Shown here piece by piece: positions 27,112 to 36,704 of a stretch of 64,000 bases of DNA. The translations under genes were made by a program, and so were the position numbers. This DNA is from Agreia sp. PsM10 (lineage in GTDB: Bacteria; Actinomycetota; Actinomycetes; Actinomycetales; Microbacteriaceae), in assembly GCF_030433855.1 (NCBI RefSeq), contig NZ_JARUXC010000005.1, forward strand, positions 62,001-126,000, given 5' to 3'. The notes beneath the pieces were generated by a model. The model did no database searches and was not told where the DNA came from. It was given only the letters and a program-made list of their open reading frames with translations. Position 1 is the stretch's first letter. The number at the start of each line of letters is the position of its first letter.

Positions 27112-28523
27112 GGCTTCCATTTCTCGGCTGCGGCCAGGGTGATGGCCTCGCCCACGAGCGTGATCGATCCGGTGACGAGCACCGCGCCCCGCTCGGCCTC
27201 CTCGGCGCTGTCGCGAGCGACCTCGAGGGCGCGGGCGAGCTCCGGCTCCACCGTGACTCGGTCGCGCCCGACGATGCCGACGACGATCGCCGCCAGGGAA
27301 TCCGCATCGATCGCCCTGTCGCTCGGCGCATCCGTGACGACGAACTCGGTGACGACGGGCTCGAGGGCACGCACGATGCCCTCGACGTCCTTGTCGGCGA
27401 GAACACCGAAGACCGCCACGACCTTGTCGAAGGTGAAGTACTCGGTGATGGCCACCGCGAGCACCTCGGCTCCGCCCGGGTTGTGCGCCGCGTCGACGAG
27501 CACGGTGGGCTCGATGCCCACGAGCTGCAGCCGACCGGGAGACGTGACGGTGGCGAAGCCCTCGTTCACGACGTCGACGGCGAGTTCGTGCGTTCCGCCG
27601 CCGAGGAACGACTCCACCGCAGCGACGGCCACGGCCGCATTCTGGGCCTGGTGCGCGCCGTACAGAGGCAGGAACAGGTCGGAATACGTGCCTGCCAGAC
27701 CCTGGATCGACACGACCTGCCCTCCGACGCCCACGGCGCTGGAGATGAGGCGGAACTGGTCTCCCTGCACCGCGAGGCTCGACTCCGTGAGCTCGACCGC
27801 GCGCTGCAGCTCGGCCAGCGCGCCGGCGGGCTGCAGTGCGGTCACGACGTTCGAGACAGGCTTGATGATGCCCGACTTGGTGCGGGCGATCTCCTCGACG
27901 GTGTTGCCCAGACGGTTCGTGTGATCGAGCGAGATGGGCGTGATGACCGCGACCTGGCCGTCTGCGACGTTCGTGGAATCCCATTCACCGCCCATGCCCA
28001 CCTCGATCACGGCGACATCGACGGGCGCGTCGGCGAACGACGCGAACGCCAGCACCGACAGGGCTTCGAAGAAGGTGATGCGTGGCTCGCCCGCAGTCTC
28101 GAGCTCGCCGTCGACGATCTGCAGGAAGGGGTCGATGTCGGCCCAGTTGGCCGCGAGCGCCTCGTTGCTGATCGGCTCGCCGTCGATCACGATGCGCTCG
28201 TTGAGACGCTCCAGGTGAGGGCTCGTGAAGAGCCCGGTGCGCAGGCCGTAGGCGCGCAGGATGCTCTCGGTGATGCGGCTCGTGCTGGTCTTGCCGTTCG
28301 TGCCCGTGATGTGGATGACGGGGTAGGCGCGCTGCGGGTCTCCGAGCAGCTCGACGACCCGCCGGGTGGCCGAGAGCCTCGGCTGGGGCGCGGCCTCGCC
28401 CAGACGCTCGAGGAGGGCAGCGTAGACGGCGTCTCCCGCAGCGACGAACTCGTCGGGATCGGTATCGTCGAGCGGGCCGATGTAGCCCGACTTCTCTGGT
28501 TCGGGGGACTCGAGATCAGACAT
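27108..28523 (-). CDS. folC: Bifunctional folylpolyglutamate synthase / dihydrofolate synthase
   Basis: The 471-residue Mur-ligase-type enzyme adds glutamate to dihydropteroate and to reduced folates, trapping the cofactor in the cell. The ATP loop is [14 protein letters not shown], followed by [18 protein letters not shown] and [17 protein letters not shown]; the C-terminal domain has [17 protein letters not shown]. An N-terminal extension of about 40 acidic residues is common in actinobacteria. It overlaps ileS by 8 bp and the DUF4233 gene by 4 bp. Confidence 0.96.
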   Translation of the reverse strand: MSDLESPEPEKSGYIGPLDDTDPDEFVAAGDAVYAALLERLGEAAPQPRLSATRRVVELLGDPQRAYPVIHITGTNGKTSTSRITESILRAYGLRTGLFTSPHLERLNERIVIDGEPISNEALAANWADIDPFLQIVDGELETAGEPRITFFEALSVLAFASFADAPVDVAVIEVGMGGEWDSTNVADGQVAVITPISLDHTNRLGNTVEEIARTKSGIIKPVSNVVTALQPAGALAELQRAVELTESSLAVQGDQFRLISSAVGVGGQVVSIQGLAGTYSDLFLPLYGAHQAQNAAVAVAAVESFLGGGTHELAVDVVNEGFATVTSPGRLQLVGIEPTVLVDAAHNPGGAEVLAVAITEYFTFDKVVAVFGVLADKDVEGIVRALEPVVTEFVVTDAPSDRAIDADSLAAIVVGIVGRDRVTVEPELARALEVARDSAEEAERGAVLVTGSITLVGEAITLAAAEKWKP

Positions 28524-31500
28524 TGCGGATTCCTGACTGTCGGCTCACCGCGACGATGAGGTCGTCGGTGTTCGCGTACTTGGCGCCGCCGATACGAACG
28601 ACGTGCTCGGGTGACGTGGCCACCGCGTCGCCGATCCACTCGGTGACCAGACTTTCACGGTACCCCTCGAGGGCGGGGGTGTCACGGGGGCCGGAGATCG
28701 TGAAGCCGGTGGCGAGGGTCTCCCCCGCGACGTCGACGGCGGAAGCCTGTCGCAGCGCATCCGCGTCGGCGTCGGAGAAGAAGACCAGGTCGAGCACGAT
28801 GCGATCGCTGACCTCGAACCCGGCGGACTTGCGCGCGTCCTGCACCGCTCGGATCATGTCTCTCGCAAGACCCTCCGCCTCGAGCTCCGGCGTGGTCGCG
28901 GTGTCGAGCAGCGCGAAGCCGCCGCCCGGGAGCAGCGCGAGGGCCGCGTGGGAGCCGTCCCCGGCATCCTGCGCCTCGAGCACGAGCTCGTATTCGCCCT
29001 CGACCAGGTCGATACCGCCCGCCGTGACGACGCCGTTGCTCTCCGACCAGTCGCCGCCCCGGGCAGCCTTGATGACCTGCTGCACCTGCTTGCCCAGACG
29101 AGGGCCGGCTGCCCGCGCGTTGACCGTGAGCTTCGACGTGATGCCGAACTCCACGGCGCTGTTCGTGCGCTGCTCGACGAGGGTGACGCTCTTCACGTTG
29201 AGCTCGTCGGAGAGGATGCCCTCGAAGGGCCGCAAGGCCTCGACGTTCGAGCTCACGATGGTCAGATTTGCCAGCGGAAGGCGCACGCGAAGACCGTTCT
29301 GCTTTCGCAGCGACAGCACGGTGGAGGAGATCTCCCGCACCTGGTCCATGGCGTGCACCAGGCCGGGATCGGCCGGGAAGCGGTTCTCGTCGGGCCAGTC
29401 GGTGAGGTGCACGCTCCGCCCTCCGGTGAGACCCTTCCAGATGCGCTCCGTGACGAGGGGCAGCAGGGGTGCGGCCACACGGGTCACGGCCTCGAGCACC
29501 GTGAAGAGGGTGTCGAAGGCCGCGGTGTCGGTTCCCGACCAGAAGCGGTCGCGGCTGCGACGCACGTACCAGTTGGTGAGCACGTCGGCGAAGTCGCGCA
29601 GCTTGGCGGTGGCGAGCGTCGAGTCGTAGGCGTCGAGGTCTGCGGCCACGTCGTGGATGAGTTCGCGCGTCTTGGCCAGCAGGTACCGGTCGAGCACGTC
29701 GGTCGACGAGGTGCTCAGCTGCGCTTCGTAGCCTCCGGCCCCTTCGACAGGCTCAGGGGACGGCTTGGCGGAATTCGCGTAGAGCGTGAAGAAGTAGTAC
29801 GTGCTCCACAGGGGCAGCAGCACCTGCCTCGTCGCCTCGCGGATCGCCTCCTCGGTCACCACGAGGTTGCCGCCGCGCAGAACGGGCGAGCTCATGAGGA
29901 ACCAGCGCATCGCATCCGAGCCGTCGCGGTCGAGCACCTCGGAGACATCGGGGTAGTTGCGCAGGCTCTTCGACATCTTCTGCCCGTCGCTGCCGAGCAC
30001 GATGCCGTGGCTCACGACATTGCGGAAGGCGGGCCTGTCGAACAGCGCCGTCGAGAGAGTGTGCAGCGTGTAGAACCAGCCGCGGGTCTGCCCGATGTAC
30101 TCGACGATGAAGTCGGCCGGGTTGTGGCTGTCGAACCAGTCCTGGTTCTCGAACGGGTAGTGCACCTGGGCGAACGGCATCGAACCCGAGTCGAACCACA
30201 CGTCGAGCACGTCTTCGATGCGGCGCATCGTGGACTGGCCGGTGGGGTCGTCGGGGTTGGGGCGGGTGAGCTCATCGATGTAGGGCCGGTGCAGGTCGAT
30301 GGGGCGCACACCGAAGTCGGCCTCGAGCTCGTCGAGCGATCCGTAGACGTCGACCCTCGGGTACTCGGGGTTGTCGCTCTTCCACACCGGGATCGGCGAT
30401 CCCCAGTAGCGGTTGCGCGAGATCGACCAGTCGCGGGCGTTCGACACCCACTTGCCGAACTGGCCGTCCTTCACGTTCTCGGGGATCCAGTTGATCTCCT
30501 GGTTGAGCGTCTCCATGCGGTCGCGGAACTCGGTGACGCGCACGAACCAGCTCGACACGGCCTTGTAGATCAGCGGGTTGCGGCAACGCCAGCAGTGCGG
30601 GTAGGAGTGCTCGTAGCTGGCCTGGCGCAGCAGACGGCCGTTGGCGCGCAGCAGCTGGGTGAGCGGCTTGTTCGCCTCGAAGACCTGCAGGCCGACCACG
30701 TCGGCGACGGCGGGCAGGAACCGCGCGCCCTCGTCGACCGAGATCACCACCGGGATTCCGGCGGCCTCGCAGATCTTCTGGTCTTCCTCACCGTAGGCAG
30801 GAGCCTGGTGGACGATGCCGGTTCCGTCGGTGGTCGACACGTAATCGGCAACGAGGATGCGCCACGCGTTCTGCGTTCCCCACGTCTCGGTGTCGGCGTA
30901 GTAGTCCCAGAGGCGGTCGTAGGTCACGCCCTCGAGCTCGGCCCCCAGGTGGGTGCGCGAGATCGCGGCGATGGCGTCGTCGGCGGACTCGTAGCCCAGG
31001 TCCTTCGCGTAGTTGCCCACGAGGTCGCTCGCGATGAGGTACTCGTGCGACTCCCCCTCGAGCCTGTCCTCATGCACGTCGGCGGCGCCGTTCGGCCCGC
31101 CGGGCACGACGGCATACTGGATGCCCGGGCCGACCGCGAGCGCGAGGTTCGTCGGCAGGGTCCACGGTGTCGTCGTCCAGGCCAGGGCGCGCACGGCGGT
31201 GAGGCCGAGCGCCTCCGCCTTGGCGCCGGTGAGCGGGAACGTCACGGTGACCGTCTGGTCCTGGCGCATCTTGTAGACGTCGTCGTCCATGCGCAGCTCG
31301 TGGTTGGACAGGGGCGTCTCGTCGTGCCAGCAGTAGGGCAGCACGCGGAAGCCCTCGTAGGCGAGCCCCTTCGTGTGCAGCTGCTTGAACGCCCAGATCA
31401 CGCTCTCCATGAAGGTGATGTCGAGCGTCTTGTAGTCGTTCTCGAAGTCGACCCAGCGGGCCTGCCGGGTCACGTACTCCTGCCATTCGCCGGTGTAGCG

Positions 31501-31926
31501 CAGCACGGAGTCGCGGGACGCCTGGTTGAAGACGCCGATTCCCATCTCCTCGATCTGGCTCTTCTCGGTGATGCCGAGCTGGCGCATGGCCTCGAGCTCG
31601 GCGGGCAGTCCGTGGGTGTCCCAGCCGAAGCGGCGCTCCACCTTCTTGCCGCGCATGGTCTGGAACCGCGGGAAGAGGTCTTTGGCATAGCCGGTGAGCA
31701 GGTGACCGTAGTGCGGCAGGCCGTTCGCGAACGGCGGGCCGTCGTAGAAGACCCATTCGTCGGCGTCCGCACGGTTCTCGATCGAGGCCCGGAACGTGTC
31801 GTCGGCCTTCCAGAAGCCGAGGACCTCTTCTTCGATCGCGGGGAAGTTGGGGCTCGGCGTGACGGCGGGCGCCGCGTGGCGGTGCTGCTCGCCGGCGTTC
31901 TCTTCAGAGTTCTTGGGGTACGACAT
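28516..31926 (-). CDS. ileS: Isoleucyl-tRNA synthetase with a REP-derived insertion
   Basis: The 1136-residue class I synthetase charges tRNA-Ile. It has the HIGH signature as [11 protein letters not shown] near residue 87, an editing domain, and KMSKS ([11 protein letters not shown]) near residue 650; the anticodon-binding and C-terminal domains follow. It belongs to the long, eukaryote-like IleS type found in many actinobacteria, which in other species is linked to mupirocin tolerance. Around residue 725 an extra [12 protein letters not shown] interrupts an otherwise conserved stretch ([10 protein letters not shown] then [20 protein letters not shown]); the DNA there is a REP-like repeat. 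A T-box leader controls translation; AGGAGAAGC precedes the ATG. Confidence 0.97.
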   Translation of the reverse strand: MSYPKNSEENAGEQHRHAAPAVTPSPNFPAIEEEVLGFWKADDTFRASIENRADADEWVFYDGPPFANGLPHYGHLLTGYAKDLFPRFQTMRGKKVERRFGWDTHGLPAELEAMRQLGITEKSQIEEMGIGVFNQASRDSVLRYTGEWQEYVTRQARWVDFENDYKTLDITFMESVIWAFKQLHTKGLAYEGFRVLPYCWHDETPLSNHELRMDDDVYKMRQDQTVTVTFPLTGAKAEALGLTAVRALAWTTTPWTLPTNLALAVGPGIQYAVVPGGPNGAADVHEDRLEGESHEYLIASDLVGNYAKDLGYESADDAIAAISRTHLGAELEGVTYDRLWDYYADTETWGTQNAWRILVADYVSTTDGTGIVHQAPAYGEEDQKICEAAGIPVVISVDEGARFLPAVADVVGLQVFEANKPLTQLLRANGRLLRQASYEHSYPHCWRCRNPLIYKAVSSWFVRVTEFRDRMETLNQEINWIPENVKDGQFGKWVSNARDWSISRNRYWGSPIPVWKSDNPEYPRVDVYGSLDELEADFGVRPIDLHRPYIDELTRPNPDDPTGQSTMRRIEDVLDVWFDSGSMPFAQVHYPFENQDWFDSHNPADFIVEYIGQTRGWFYTLHTLSTALFDRPAFRNVVSHGIVLGSDGQKMSKSLRNYPDVSEVLDRDGSDAMRWFLMSSPVLRGGNLVVTEEAIREATRQVLLPLWSTYYFFTLYANSAKPSPEPVEGAGGYEAQLSTSSTDVLDRYLLAKTRELIHDVAADLDAYDSTLATAKLRDFADVLTNWYVRRSRDRFWSGTDTAAFDTLFTVLEAVTRVAAPLLPLVTERIWKGLTGGRSVHLTDWPDENRFPADPGLVHAMDQVREISSTVLSLRKQNGLRVRLPLANLTIVSSNVEALRPFEGILSDELNVKSVTLVEQRTNSAVEFGITSKLTVNARAAGPRLGKQVQQVIKAARGGDWSESNGVVTAGGIDLVEGEYELVLEAQDAGDGSHAALALLPGGGFALLDTATTPELEAEGLARDMIRAVQDARKSAGFEVSDRIVLDLVFFSDADADALRQASAVDVAGETLATGFTISGPRDTPALEGYRESLVTEWIGDAVATSPEHVVRIGGAKYANTDDLIVAVSRQSGIRNV
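29740..29758. repeat. REP-like palindromic repeat, half copy, inside ileS
   Basis: CCCTTCGACAGGCTCAGGG is identical to the second arm of the repeat at 34058-34100. It is read in frame in ileS as the peptide core PEPVEG (complement strand). The insertion keeps the frame and lies in a surface loop between conserved blocks. Confidence 0.8.
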
Positions 31927-31930
31927 GCTT

Positions 31931-32145
31931 CTCCTGGACGGGCTGAATCGTTGCCTGTTCCACGAGGACGCCTGGTACGGAAACGCTCCGACCCGCGTGG
32001 TACCACCTCGCTTGCCGACCGAGGGTGTTCGCCTCGAACGGCCGCTTGTTCTTTGGCTGTGACGGGCCAGACCCGTTCGGTTCTACTCGGCCCGCTCTCG
32101 CGTGCCTTTCTTCCGAAGACTCACCGGTGATTGCCGGATCACTGT
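31931..32145 (-). promoter_or_regulatory. ileS T-box riboswitch, ultrashort stem I, translational type
   Basis: The minus-strand leader shows the T-box motif AGGTGGTACCACGCG (31994-32008). Upstream is a very short stem I, CCGG-CAATCA-CCGG (32124-32137), whose loop holds the isoleucine specifier ATC (32129-32131), followed by a TCTTC-GGAAGA-like stem. This is the pattern of actinobacterial ileS T-boxes. Uncharged tRNA-Ile binds the specifier and, through the TGGT bulge, the T-box; that releases the ribosome site AGGAG (31931-31935), which a TCCT segment near 31950 could otherwise pair with. No U-tract terminator is present, so control is at translation initiation. The 5' part overlaps the end of the DUF2071 gene. 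Confidence 0.9.
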
Positions 32146-32897
32146 CATGCTGCTCCCAATTCTACCCGACGCTCGCGGCGGTTCGCCGCGAAGTCCGGCG
32201 AAACGGGCTGTCGCCACACGATGGGCACGTCGCGCATCACGAGAACACTGTCGAGCACGGCCGCACCCTCGGGCAGCGCGTCGAAGAAGGACGACTCGAC
32301 GTGCAGCAGTCGACCCGGCTCGACGCTCCACTGCTCGGTCTCGAGCGTCAGCCCGTCGAGCCCGGCCGAGCCCCGGCGCGGCGACCACCCCGTCGACCCG
32401 GCCCGGAAGAACGCCGAGGCGTCATCGATCGTCGGGAAGAGCCCGCTCCGCCATTCGGAGACCACGGCCACATCGGCCGACACCCGGAGGTCGGACGCCT
32501 CGAGTTCGACCCGGATGCGATGGGCCGTCTCGGACCCGGTGAATCGCGCGTGCCGGTGGACACCGGGAAAGAGACGCCCTCCGACGAGAACGGGAAGACG
32601 AGACGCACTGTGCCGCACGGGGATGTACACGCCGCGCTGAACCCCGGACTCGTCGTCCCATTCGACGGCGATGCGATGGGCCGCGTTCTCCGCTCCCCAG
32701 CCGAGAGCCGCCGGCATCCACGATGCGCGCAGGCCGCCGAGCCTGATCAGGCAGACTCCCGCGACGGCGTCGCCCTGAACGAGCTGCGGGCGCAGCCCCT
32801 CGGGCAGCATGTCGGCGGCGACCGAGGCATCGAGCCTGTAGTTGATCAGCAGTCGCCGTTCGATCACGGCCGACAGGGCCGGAAGGAGGTAGCTCAT
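32145..32897 (-). CDS. DUF2071 family protein
   Basis: The 250-residue protein fits DUF2071 (YqjF-like, acetoacetate-decarboxylase-like beta-cone fold): LLINYRLDASVAADMLPEGLRPQLVQGDAVAGVCLIRL at the start, RGVYIPVRHSAS, and a LDSVLVMRDVPIVWRQ segment near the end. Function is unknown; related proteins have a hydrophobic pocket for a small ligand. It overlaps the ArsR gene by 4 bp (ATGA) and is the only other gene of that operon, so it is probably the effector controlled by that regulator. It ends within the region that begins the ileS T-box leader. Confidence 0.82.
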   Translation of the reverse strand: MSYLLPALSAVIERRLLINYRLDASVAADMLPEGLRPQLVQGDAVAGVCLIRLGGLRASWMPAALGWGAENAAHRIAVEWDDESGVQRGVYIPVRHSASRLPVLVGGRLFPGVHRHARFTGSETAHRIRVELEASDLRVSADVAVVSEWRSGLFPTIDDASAFFRAGSTGWSPRRGSAGLDGLTLETEQWSVEPGRLLHVESSFFDALPEGAAVLDSVLVMRDVPIVWRQPVSPDFAANRRERRVELGAA

Positions 32898-33232
32898 GCG
32901 GTCGCCTCGATCTCGGTCGTCGCCGCGGCCTTCTGGATGCCACGCAGCACCATCTGCTCGGGACAGACGGCCGAGAGGAAGTCTCCGACCGACAGGGCGA
33001 GCCTGTCCCCCACCAGCGAGTACAGGATGCGGTTCGCATCGCGCCGCTCGGTGACCAGCCCGGCGCCGCGCAGCACCGACAGGTGTCGCGAGATCGTCGG
33101 GCCCGACACCGGGAAGCGGCCGGCGATGTCGCCCGCCGCCAGCTCGCCGTCGCGCAGTTCCTGCAGGATCTGCCGCCGCACAGGCGAGCTCAGCGCCGTG
33201 AAGACGTCGGAGGTCGAATCGTCGTTTCGCAT
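32894..33232 (-). CDS. ArsR/SmtB-type winged-helix regulator (no metal cysteines)
   Basis: The 112-residue protein has the ArsR HTH: FTALSSPVRRQILQELRDGELAAGDIAGRFPVSGPTISRHLSVLRGAGLVTERRDANRILYSL. The metal site ELCVCDL of ArsR is replaced by ELAAGDI, so it does not sense arsenite or zinc through that helix and probably responds to another signal or simply to its own level. It belongs to the group in which an ArsR-type regulator is fused in an operon with a small ligand-binding protein. The gene is leaderless, with TATAGT six bases before the ATG and palindromes over the promoter. Confidence 0.9.
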   Translation of the reverse strand: MRNDDSTSDVFTALSSPVRRQILQELRDGELAAGDIAGRFPVSGPTISRHLSVLRGAGLVTERRDANRILYSLVGDRLALSVGDFLSAVCPEQMVLRGIQKAAATTEIEATA

Positions 33233-33238
33233 ATTCGC

Positions 33239-33266
33239 ACTATAGCACCGGTGCTAATTAGCTCAA
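33239..33266 (-). promoter_or_regulatory. Leaderless promoter of the ArsR-DUF2071 operon
   Basis: On the minus strand TTGAGC (33261-33266), a 16-bp spacer and TATAGT (33239-33244) are followed by six bases and the ATG at 33232. Both hexamers are close to consensus. Confidence 0.7.
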
Positions 33267-33273
33267 GTGCTAA
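33243..33273. promoter_or_regulatory. Two adjacent palindromes, probable ArsR operators
   Basis: TAGCACCGGTGCTA (33243-33256) is a perfect 14-bp palindrome filling the promoter spacer. TTAGCTCAAGTGCTAA (33258-33273) is a second palindrome with TTAGC/GCTAA arms covering the -35 box. They share the half site TAGCAC/GTGCTA and probably bind two dimers side by side. Confidence 0.7.
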
Positions 33274-33286
33274 ATATGGACGGACG

Positions 33287-34924
33287 TCACGGCATCCGCG
33301 GCACCGCATCGACGAGCGCCCGCGTGAACGGGTGCCGCGGGTGCGCGAACACCTCGCCGATCGCGCCGCTCTCCACCACGCGGCCGTCCCTCATCACGAG
33401 CACGTCATCGCACAGCGTCGCGACGACCGCGAGGTCGTGCGACACGAACACGAGCGCGACACCCAGGTCGCGCCGCAGGCCGGCGAGCAGGTCAATGATC
33501 GTGGCCTGGATCGACACGTCGAGCGCCGACACCGGCTCGTCGCAGACCAGGATGCGCGGTTCCGACGCGATGGCGCGAGCGATCGCGACCCGCTGCCGCT
33601 GTCCGCCCGACAGCTCGTGCGGCCGCCTGCCCGCGAGCGACGCGTCGAGACCCACACTGTCGAGCAGGGTTCGGATGCGCGCGGCACGGGTGCGGGACGA
33701 CAGGCGGGAGCCGCCGCGCAGCCCCTCCGCCACGATGCGCGAGACGGTGTAGCGCGGATCGAAGGATCCGAGCGGATCCTGGCTGATGTACTGGATATCG
33801 CCGCGCCGCGACCGCCTGCGGCCCTCGGTGATGCCGCTCCAGGGCTGTCCGTCGAGGGTCACGGAGCCCCGGTCGGGCGCGTCGAAGCCGAGAAGCAGGC
33901 GCGCGAGGGTGGTCTTGCCCGAGCCCGACTCCCCCACGATGCCGATCGCTGCGGCGGGGAGTACGTCGAACGACACGTCGTCGACGGCAGAGCGCACACC
34001 CCCGTCGGGGCGGCGGAAGTCGCGCCCCAGGCCGGTGGCACGCAGCACCGGATCGCCCCCTGAGCTTGTCGAAGGGCGACTCCCTTCGACAGGCTCAGGG
34101 AACGAAGACTCAGGGAACGAAGCATCAGGCAGGCGCGGTGCCGCCGCCAGCAGCATCCGCGTGTACGGGTGCCGCGGGTTCGAGAGAACCTCTACCGTCG
34201 CACCCACCTCGACGATGCGCCCGCTGCGCATCACGGCAACCCGGTCGGCGATCCCTGCGACGACGGCGAGATCGTGGCTGATCACGATGATTCCCAGACC
34301 GTCGTCGCGCAGCCCCGACAGCAGGTCGAGCACCTGGGCCTGCACGGTGACGTCGAGAGCCGTCGTCGGCTCGTCGGCGATGAGCACACCCGGCTTCCCG
34401 GCCAGCGCCGACGCGATCAGCGCGCGCTGGCGCAGGCCTCCGGACAACTCATGGGGGTACTGTCGCGCGCGTTCCTCCGGCTCCGGCATGGCGACCCGGC
34501 CGAGCTGGGTCGTGACCGTCTCGTCGAGCGCGGCCCAAGGCATCCGGTGACCCGATACCGGGTCGCCATGGATCTCGAGCACCTCGGCGACCTCGCGACC
34601 GACCCGGCGCAGCGGGTCGAGCGAGACCAGCGCATCCTGGCTCACGAGGCCCACGCGGGCACCCCGGATGCGCCGCCAGTCGGCCTCGGAGTTGCGGCGC
34701 ACATCGGCGCCGTCGATCAGCAGCTCGTCGGCGGAGAGCACGGCGCCGTCGGGCAGCAGGCCCAGGAGCGCCCGCGCGGTCAGGGTCTTGCCCGACCCGG
34801 ACTCCCCGACGATCGCCAGGCACTCGCCGGCGGCCAAGGAGAGCGACACGGAGTCGACGACGACGGTCGACCCGAAGCGCACCGTCAGCCCGGCCGCGCG
34901 CACGAGAACATGGGCATCCGTCAT
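33287..34924 (-). CDS. Fused double ATPase of a dipeptide/nickel-type ABC importer (DppD-DppF fusion)
   Basis: The 545-residue protein contains two complete ABC ATPase domains. The first has Walker A GESGSGKT, signature LSGGLRQRA and Walker B VLIADEPTTALD; the second has GESGSGKT, LSGGQRQRV and ILVCDEPVSALD. Both end with the oligopeptide-family RHPYTR / RHPFTR motif. In E. coli these are separate proteins (DppD, DppF). The linker (about residues 275-300, with SFPEPVEGSRPSTSSGG) is encoded by a REP-like hairpin and a short tandem repeat. The ATG at 34924 overlaps the permease stop as ATGA. It powers import through the two permeases encoded just upstream. Confidence 0.95.
   Translation of the reverse strand: MTDAHVLVRAAGLTVRFGSTVVVDSVSLSLAAGECLAIVGESGSGKTLTARALLGLLPDGAVLSADELLIDGADVRRNSEADWRRIRGARVGLVSQDALVSLDPLRRVGREVAEVLEIHGDPVSGHRMPWAALDETVTTQLGRVAMPEPEERARQYPHELSGGLRQRALIASALAGKPGVLIADEPTTALDVTVQAQVLDLLSGLRDDGLGIIVISHDLAVVAGIADRVAVMRSGRIVEVGATVEVLSNPRHPYTRMLLAAAPRLPDASFPESSFPEPVEGSRPSTSSGGDPVLRATGLGRDFRRPDGGVRSAVDDVSFDVLPAAAIGIVGESGSGKTTLARLLLGFDAPDRGSVTLDGQPWSGITEGRRRSRRGDIQYISQDPLGSFDPRYTVSRIVAEGLRGGSRLSSRTRAARIRTLLDSVGLDASLAGRRPHELSGGQRQRVAIARAIASEPRILVCDEPVSALDVSIQATIIDLLAGLRRDLGVALVFVSHDLAVVATLCDDVLVMRDGRVVESGAIGEVFAHPRHPFTRALVDAVPRMP
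34058..34100. repeat. REP-like inverted repeat inside the ABC ATPase linker
   Basis: CCCTGAGCTTGTCGAAGGG (34058-34076) and CCCTTCGACAGGCTCAGGG (34082-34100) are complementary with one G-T difference, around a 5-base loop (CGACT). It is a complete copy of the repeat whose half is in ileS. Confidence 0.88.
34094..34122. repeat. 15-bp tandem repeat next to the REP-like element
   Basis: CTCAGGGAACGAAGA is followed at once by CTCAGGGAACGAAG and a partial third unit (CATCAGG). The unit starts inside the REP arm and includes the GAACGA tail that also flanks the copy at 53 kb. Confidence 0.8.
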
Positions 34925-35739
34925 GATCGCCTGCCCTCGCCGGCGCGGCGCAGGCGACGCCCCACGACGGTCGCCGACACGACCGTGCCCGTGATCAGCA
35001 CGCCGGGGAAGAACGCGACCCACCACGCCTGGGCGAGCAGATTTCGGCCGCCCGAGAGCAGGAGTCCCCATTCCGGAGTCGGGTCCTGCGGGCCGAGTCC
35101 GAGAAAGCTGAGGCCCGCCGCCGCGACGATCGTCGTTCCGATGCCGATGGTGGCGATAACGCCCAGCGGGCGAAGGGTGTTCGGCACGACGTGCGAGACG
35201 GCCACCCTGAGGGGGTGCACCCCGAGCCCGCGGGCCGCCTCCACATACCCCGAGCGCCGCACGACGAGCGTCTCCGCACGGGCGACCCTGATGTAGGCCG
35301 GCAGGGCGGCGACACCGACGGCGGTGGCCACGTTCACAGGACCCGGTCCGAGAACGGCGATGGCGAAGAGCGCGATGAGGAACTCGGGAAAGGCGAGCAG
35401 GATCTCGACGCCGCGCATCGCCACGCCGTCGACGATCCGGGGCGCGAGGCCCACGAGCGTGCCGACGACCACCCCGATGACCAGTGCTGCGGCCGTGGCG
35501 CCCGCGCCCACGCCGAGGGAGTACGACGCACCGTGGACGACCCGGGCGAACATGTCCCGCCCGGTCTGGTCTGTGCCGAAAGGATGACCCCAGCCCGGCG
35601 GCTGCAGTACTCGGTCGGTGTCCGTGGCGAGCGGGTCGAGGGGCGTGAAGAGCCCCGGGGCGACGGCCATGAGCGTGACGGCGACGAGGAAGAGCGCCGC
35701 CACGACCAGCCCCGCCCGTGCCGCGAAGCGGCCCCTCAT
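34921..35739 (-). CDS. ABC transporter permease, DppC family
   Basis: The 272-residue permease has six helices and the cytoplasmic EAA loop EAARGLGVHPLRVAVSHVVPNTLRPLG that docks on the ATPase. The N-terminal MRGRFAARAGLVVAALFLVAVTL and HPFGTDQTGRDMFARVVHGASYSL are typical for DppC/OppC. It overlaps both the DppB-type gene (ATGA at 35736-35739) and the fused ATPase gene (ATGA at 34921-34924), so the operon is fully translation-coupled. It forms the membrane pore with the DppB-type subunit. Confidence 0.95.
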   Translation of the reverse strand: MRGRFAARAGLVVAALFLVAVTLMAVAPGLFTPLDPLATDTDRVLQPPGWGHPFGTDQTGRDMFARVVHGASYSLGVGAGATAAALVIGVVVGTLVGLAPRIVDGVAMRGVEILLAFPEFLIALFAIAVLGPGPVNVATAVGVAALPAYIRVARAETLVVRRSGYVEAARGLGVHPLRVAVSHVVPNTLRPLGVIATIGIGTTIVAAAGLSFLGLGPQDPTPEWGLLLSGGRNLLAQAWWVAFFPGVLITGTVVSATVVGRRLRRAGEGRRS

Positions 35740-36680
35740 CGCGCACCCCGGATCGCGGCGGTCGGCGCGGCGATGCGCGGGTCGATGGCCCGATAGGCCA
35801 GGTCGACCACGAGATTGACCAGAACGAAGACGATCGCGGTGAACACGATGATGCCCATCACCACGGGAAGGTCGCGGTTCGTGATCGCCGCGAGCGCCAC
35901 CCTTCCGAGCCCGGGCCGAGCGAAGACCGACTCCACGATCACGGCTCCCCCGAGGAGGGAGCCGACGATGTAGCCGGCCAGTGTCAGGGCCGGGATCGCC
36001 GCGTGGCGCAGGGTGTGCCTCAGCACGAGCCGGGCGGGCCCGGCTCCCCTCGCCCTGGCCGTGGTGGCGAAGGGCTGCTGCTCGGCGTCCTCGAGCCCGG
36101 TACGCAGAACCTGCCCGAGAATTCCGGCCACGGGCAGCGCGATGGTGAGGGCGGGCAGAACGAGGCCCTGGATGCCGTCTGCGCCGGCCACCGGAAACCA
36201 GCCGAGCCCGAACGCGAACACGCTGAGCAGCACCAGGCCGATCCAGAAAGGAGGCGAGCTGATGGCCAGCAGCTCGAGCACGGAGACGATCCCGCGCGCT
36301 GCTCGCCCATGCACCACGACCGCGCCGACGAGGGCGATCGCGAGCGCCAGGGCCAGGGAGGCTGCGGCGAGCTGCAGTGTGTAGCCGAGCTGCTGGCCGA
36401 TGACGTCGGTCACCGGCAGCCTCAACTGGTAGCTGGTGCCGAAGTCGCCCCGCACCAGTCGCGACAGGTACGACACGTACTGCACGGGGAGCGGCTGGTC
36501 GAGGCCCAGATCGGCCCGGATCGACTGCTTGAGCTCGGGCGAGGCCTGCGCGGAGACGCCGAGCATCACGTCGACCGGGTCGCCGGGAACCAGTTTCAGC
36601 ACGAGGAACGCCGCCGTGGCCGCGCCCCACACGACCACGAGCATCCCCGCGAGGCGCGCGAGAATGCGCCGGAATACCAT
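35736..36680 (-). CDS. ABC transporter permease, DppB family
   Basis: The 314-residue permease starts with the DppB pattern RRILARLAGMLVVVWGAATAAFLVLKLVPGDPVD and has the EAA loop TTARARGAGPARLVLRHTLRHAAIPALT. Six helices are visible and FARPGLGRVALAAITNRDLPVVMG is the conserved C-terminal part. It is encoded 24 bp after the binding-protein gene and overlaps the DppC gene by 4 bp. Confidence 0.95.
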   Translation of the reverse strand: MVFRRILARLAGMLVVVWGAATAAFLVLKLVPGDPVDVMLGVSAQASPELKQSIRADLGLDQPLPVQYVSYLSRLVRGDFGTSYQLRLPVTDVIGQQLGYTLQLAAASLALALAIALVGAVVVHGRAARGIVSVLELLAISSPPFWIGLVLLSVFAFGLGWFPVAGADGIQGLVLPALTIALPVAGILGQVLRTGLEDAEQQPFATTARARGAGPARLVLRHTLRHAAIPALTLAGYIVGSLLGGAVIVESVFARPGLGRVALAAITNRDLPVVMGIIVFTAIVFVLVNLVVDLAYRAIDPRIAAPTAAIRGAR

Positions 36681-36704
36681 GCCCGAACTCTATGCCAGCC
36701 GCTG

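Noticed and set aside
28948-32130. Long open frame on the plus strand opposite ileS (over 1000 codons)
   Set aside because: High-G+C DNA leaves the antisense frame open. The encoded sequence is rich in Arg, Gly, Val and His without domains, and ileS with its T-box is clearly the real gene.
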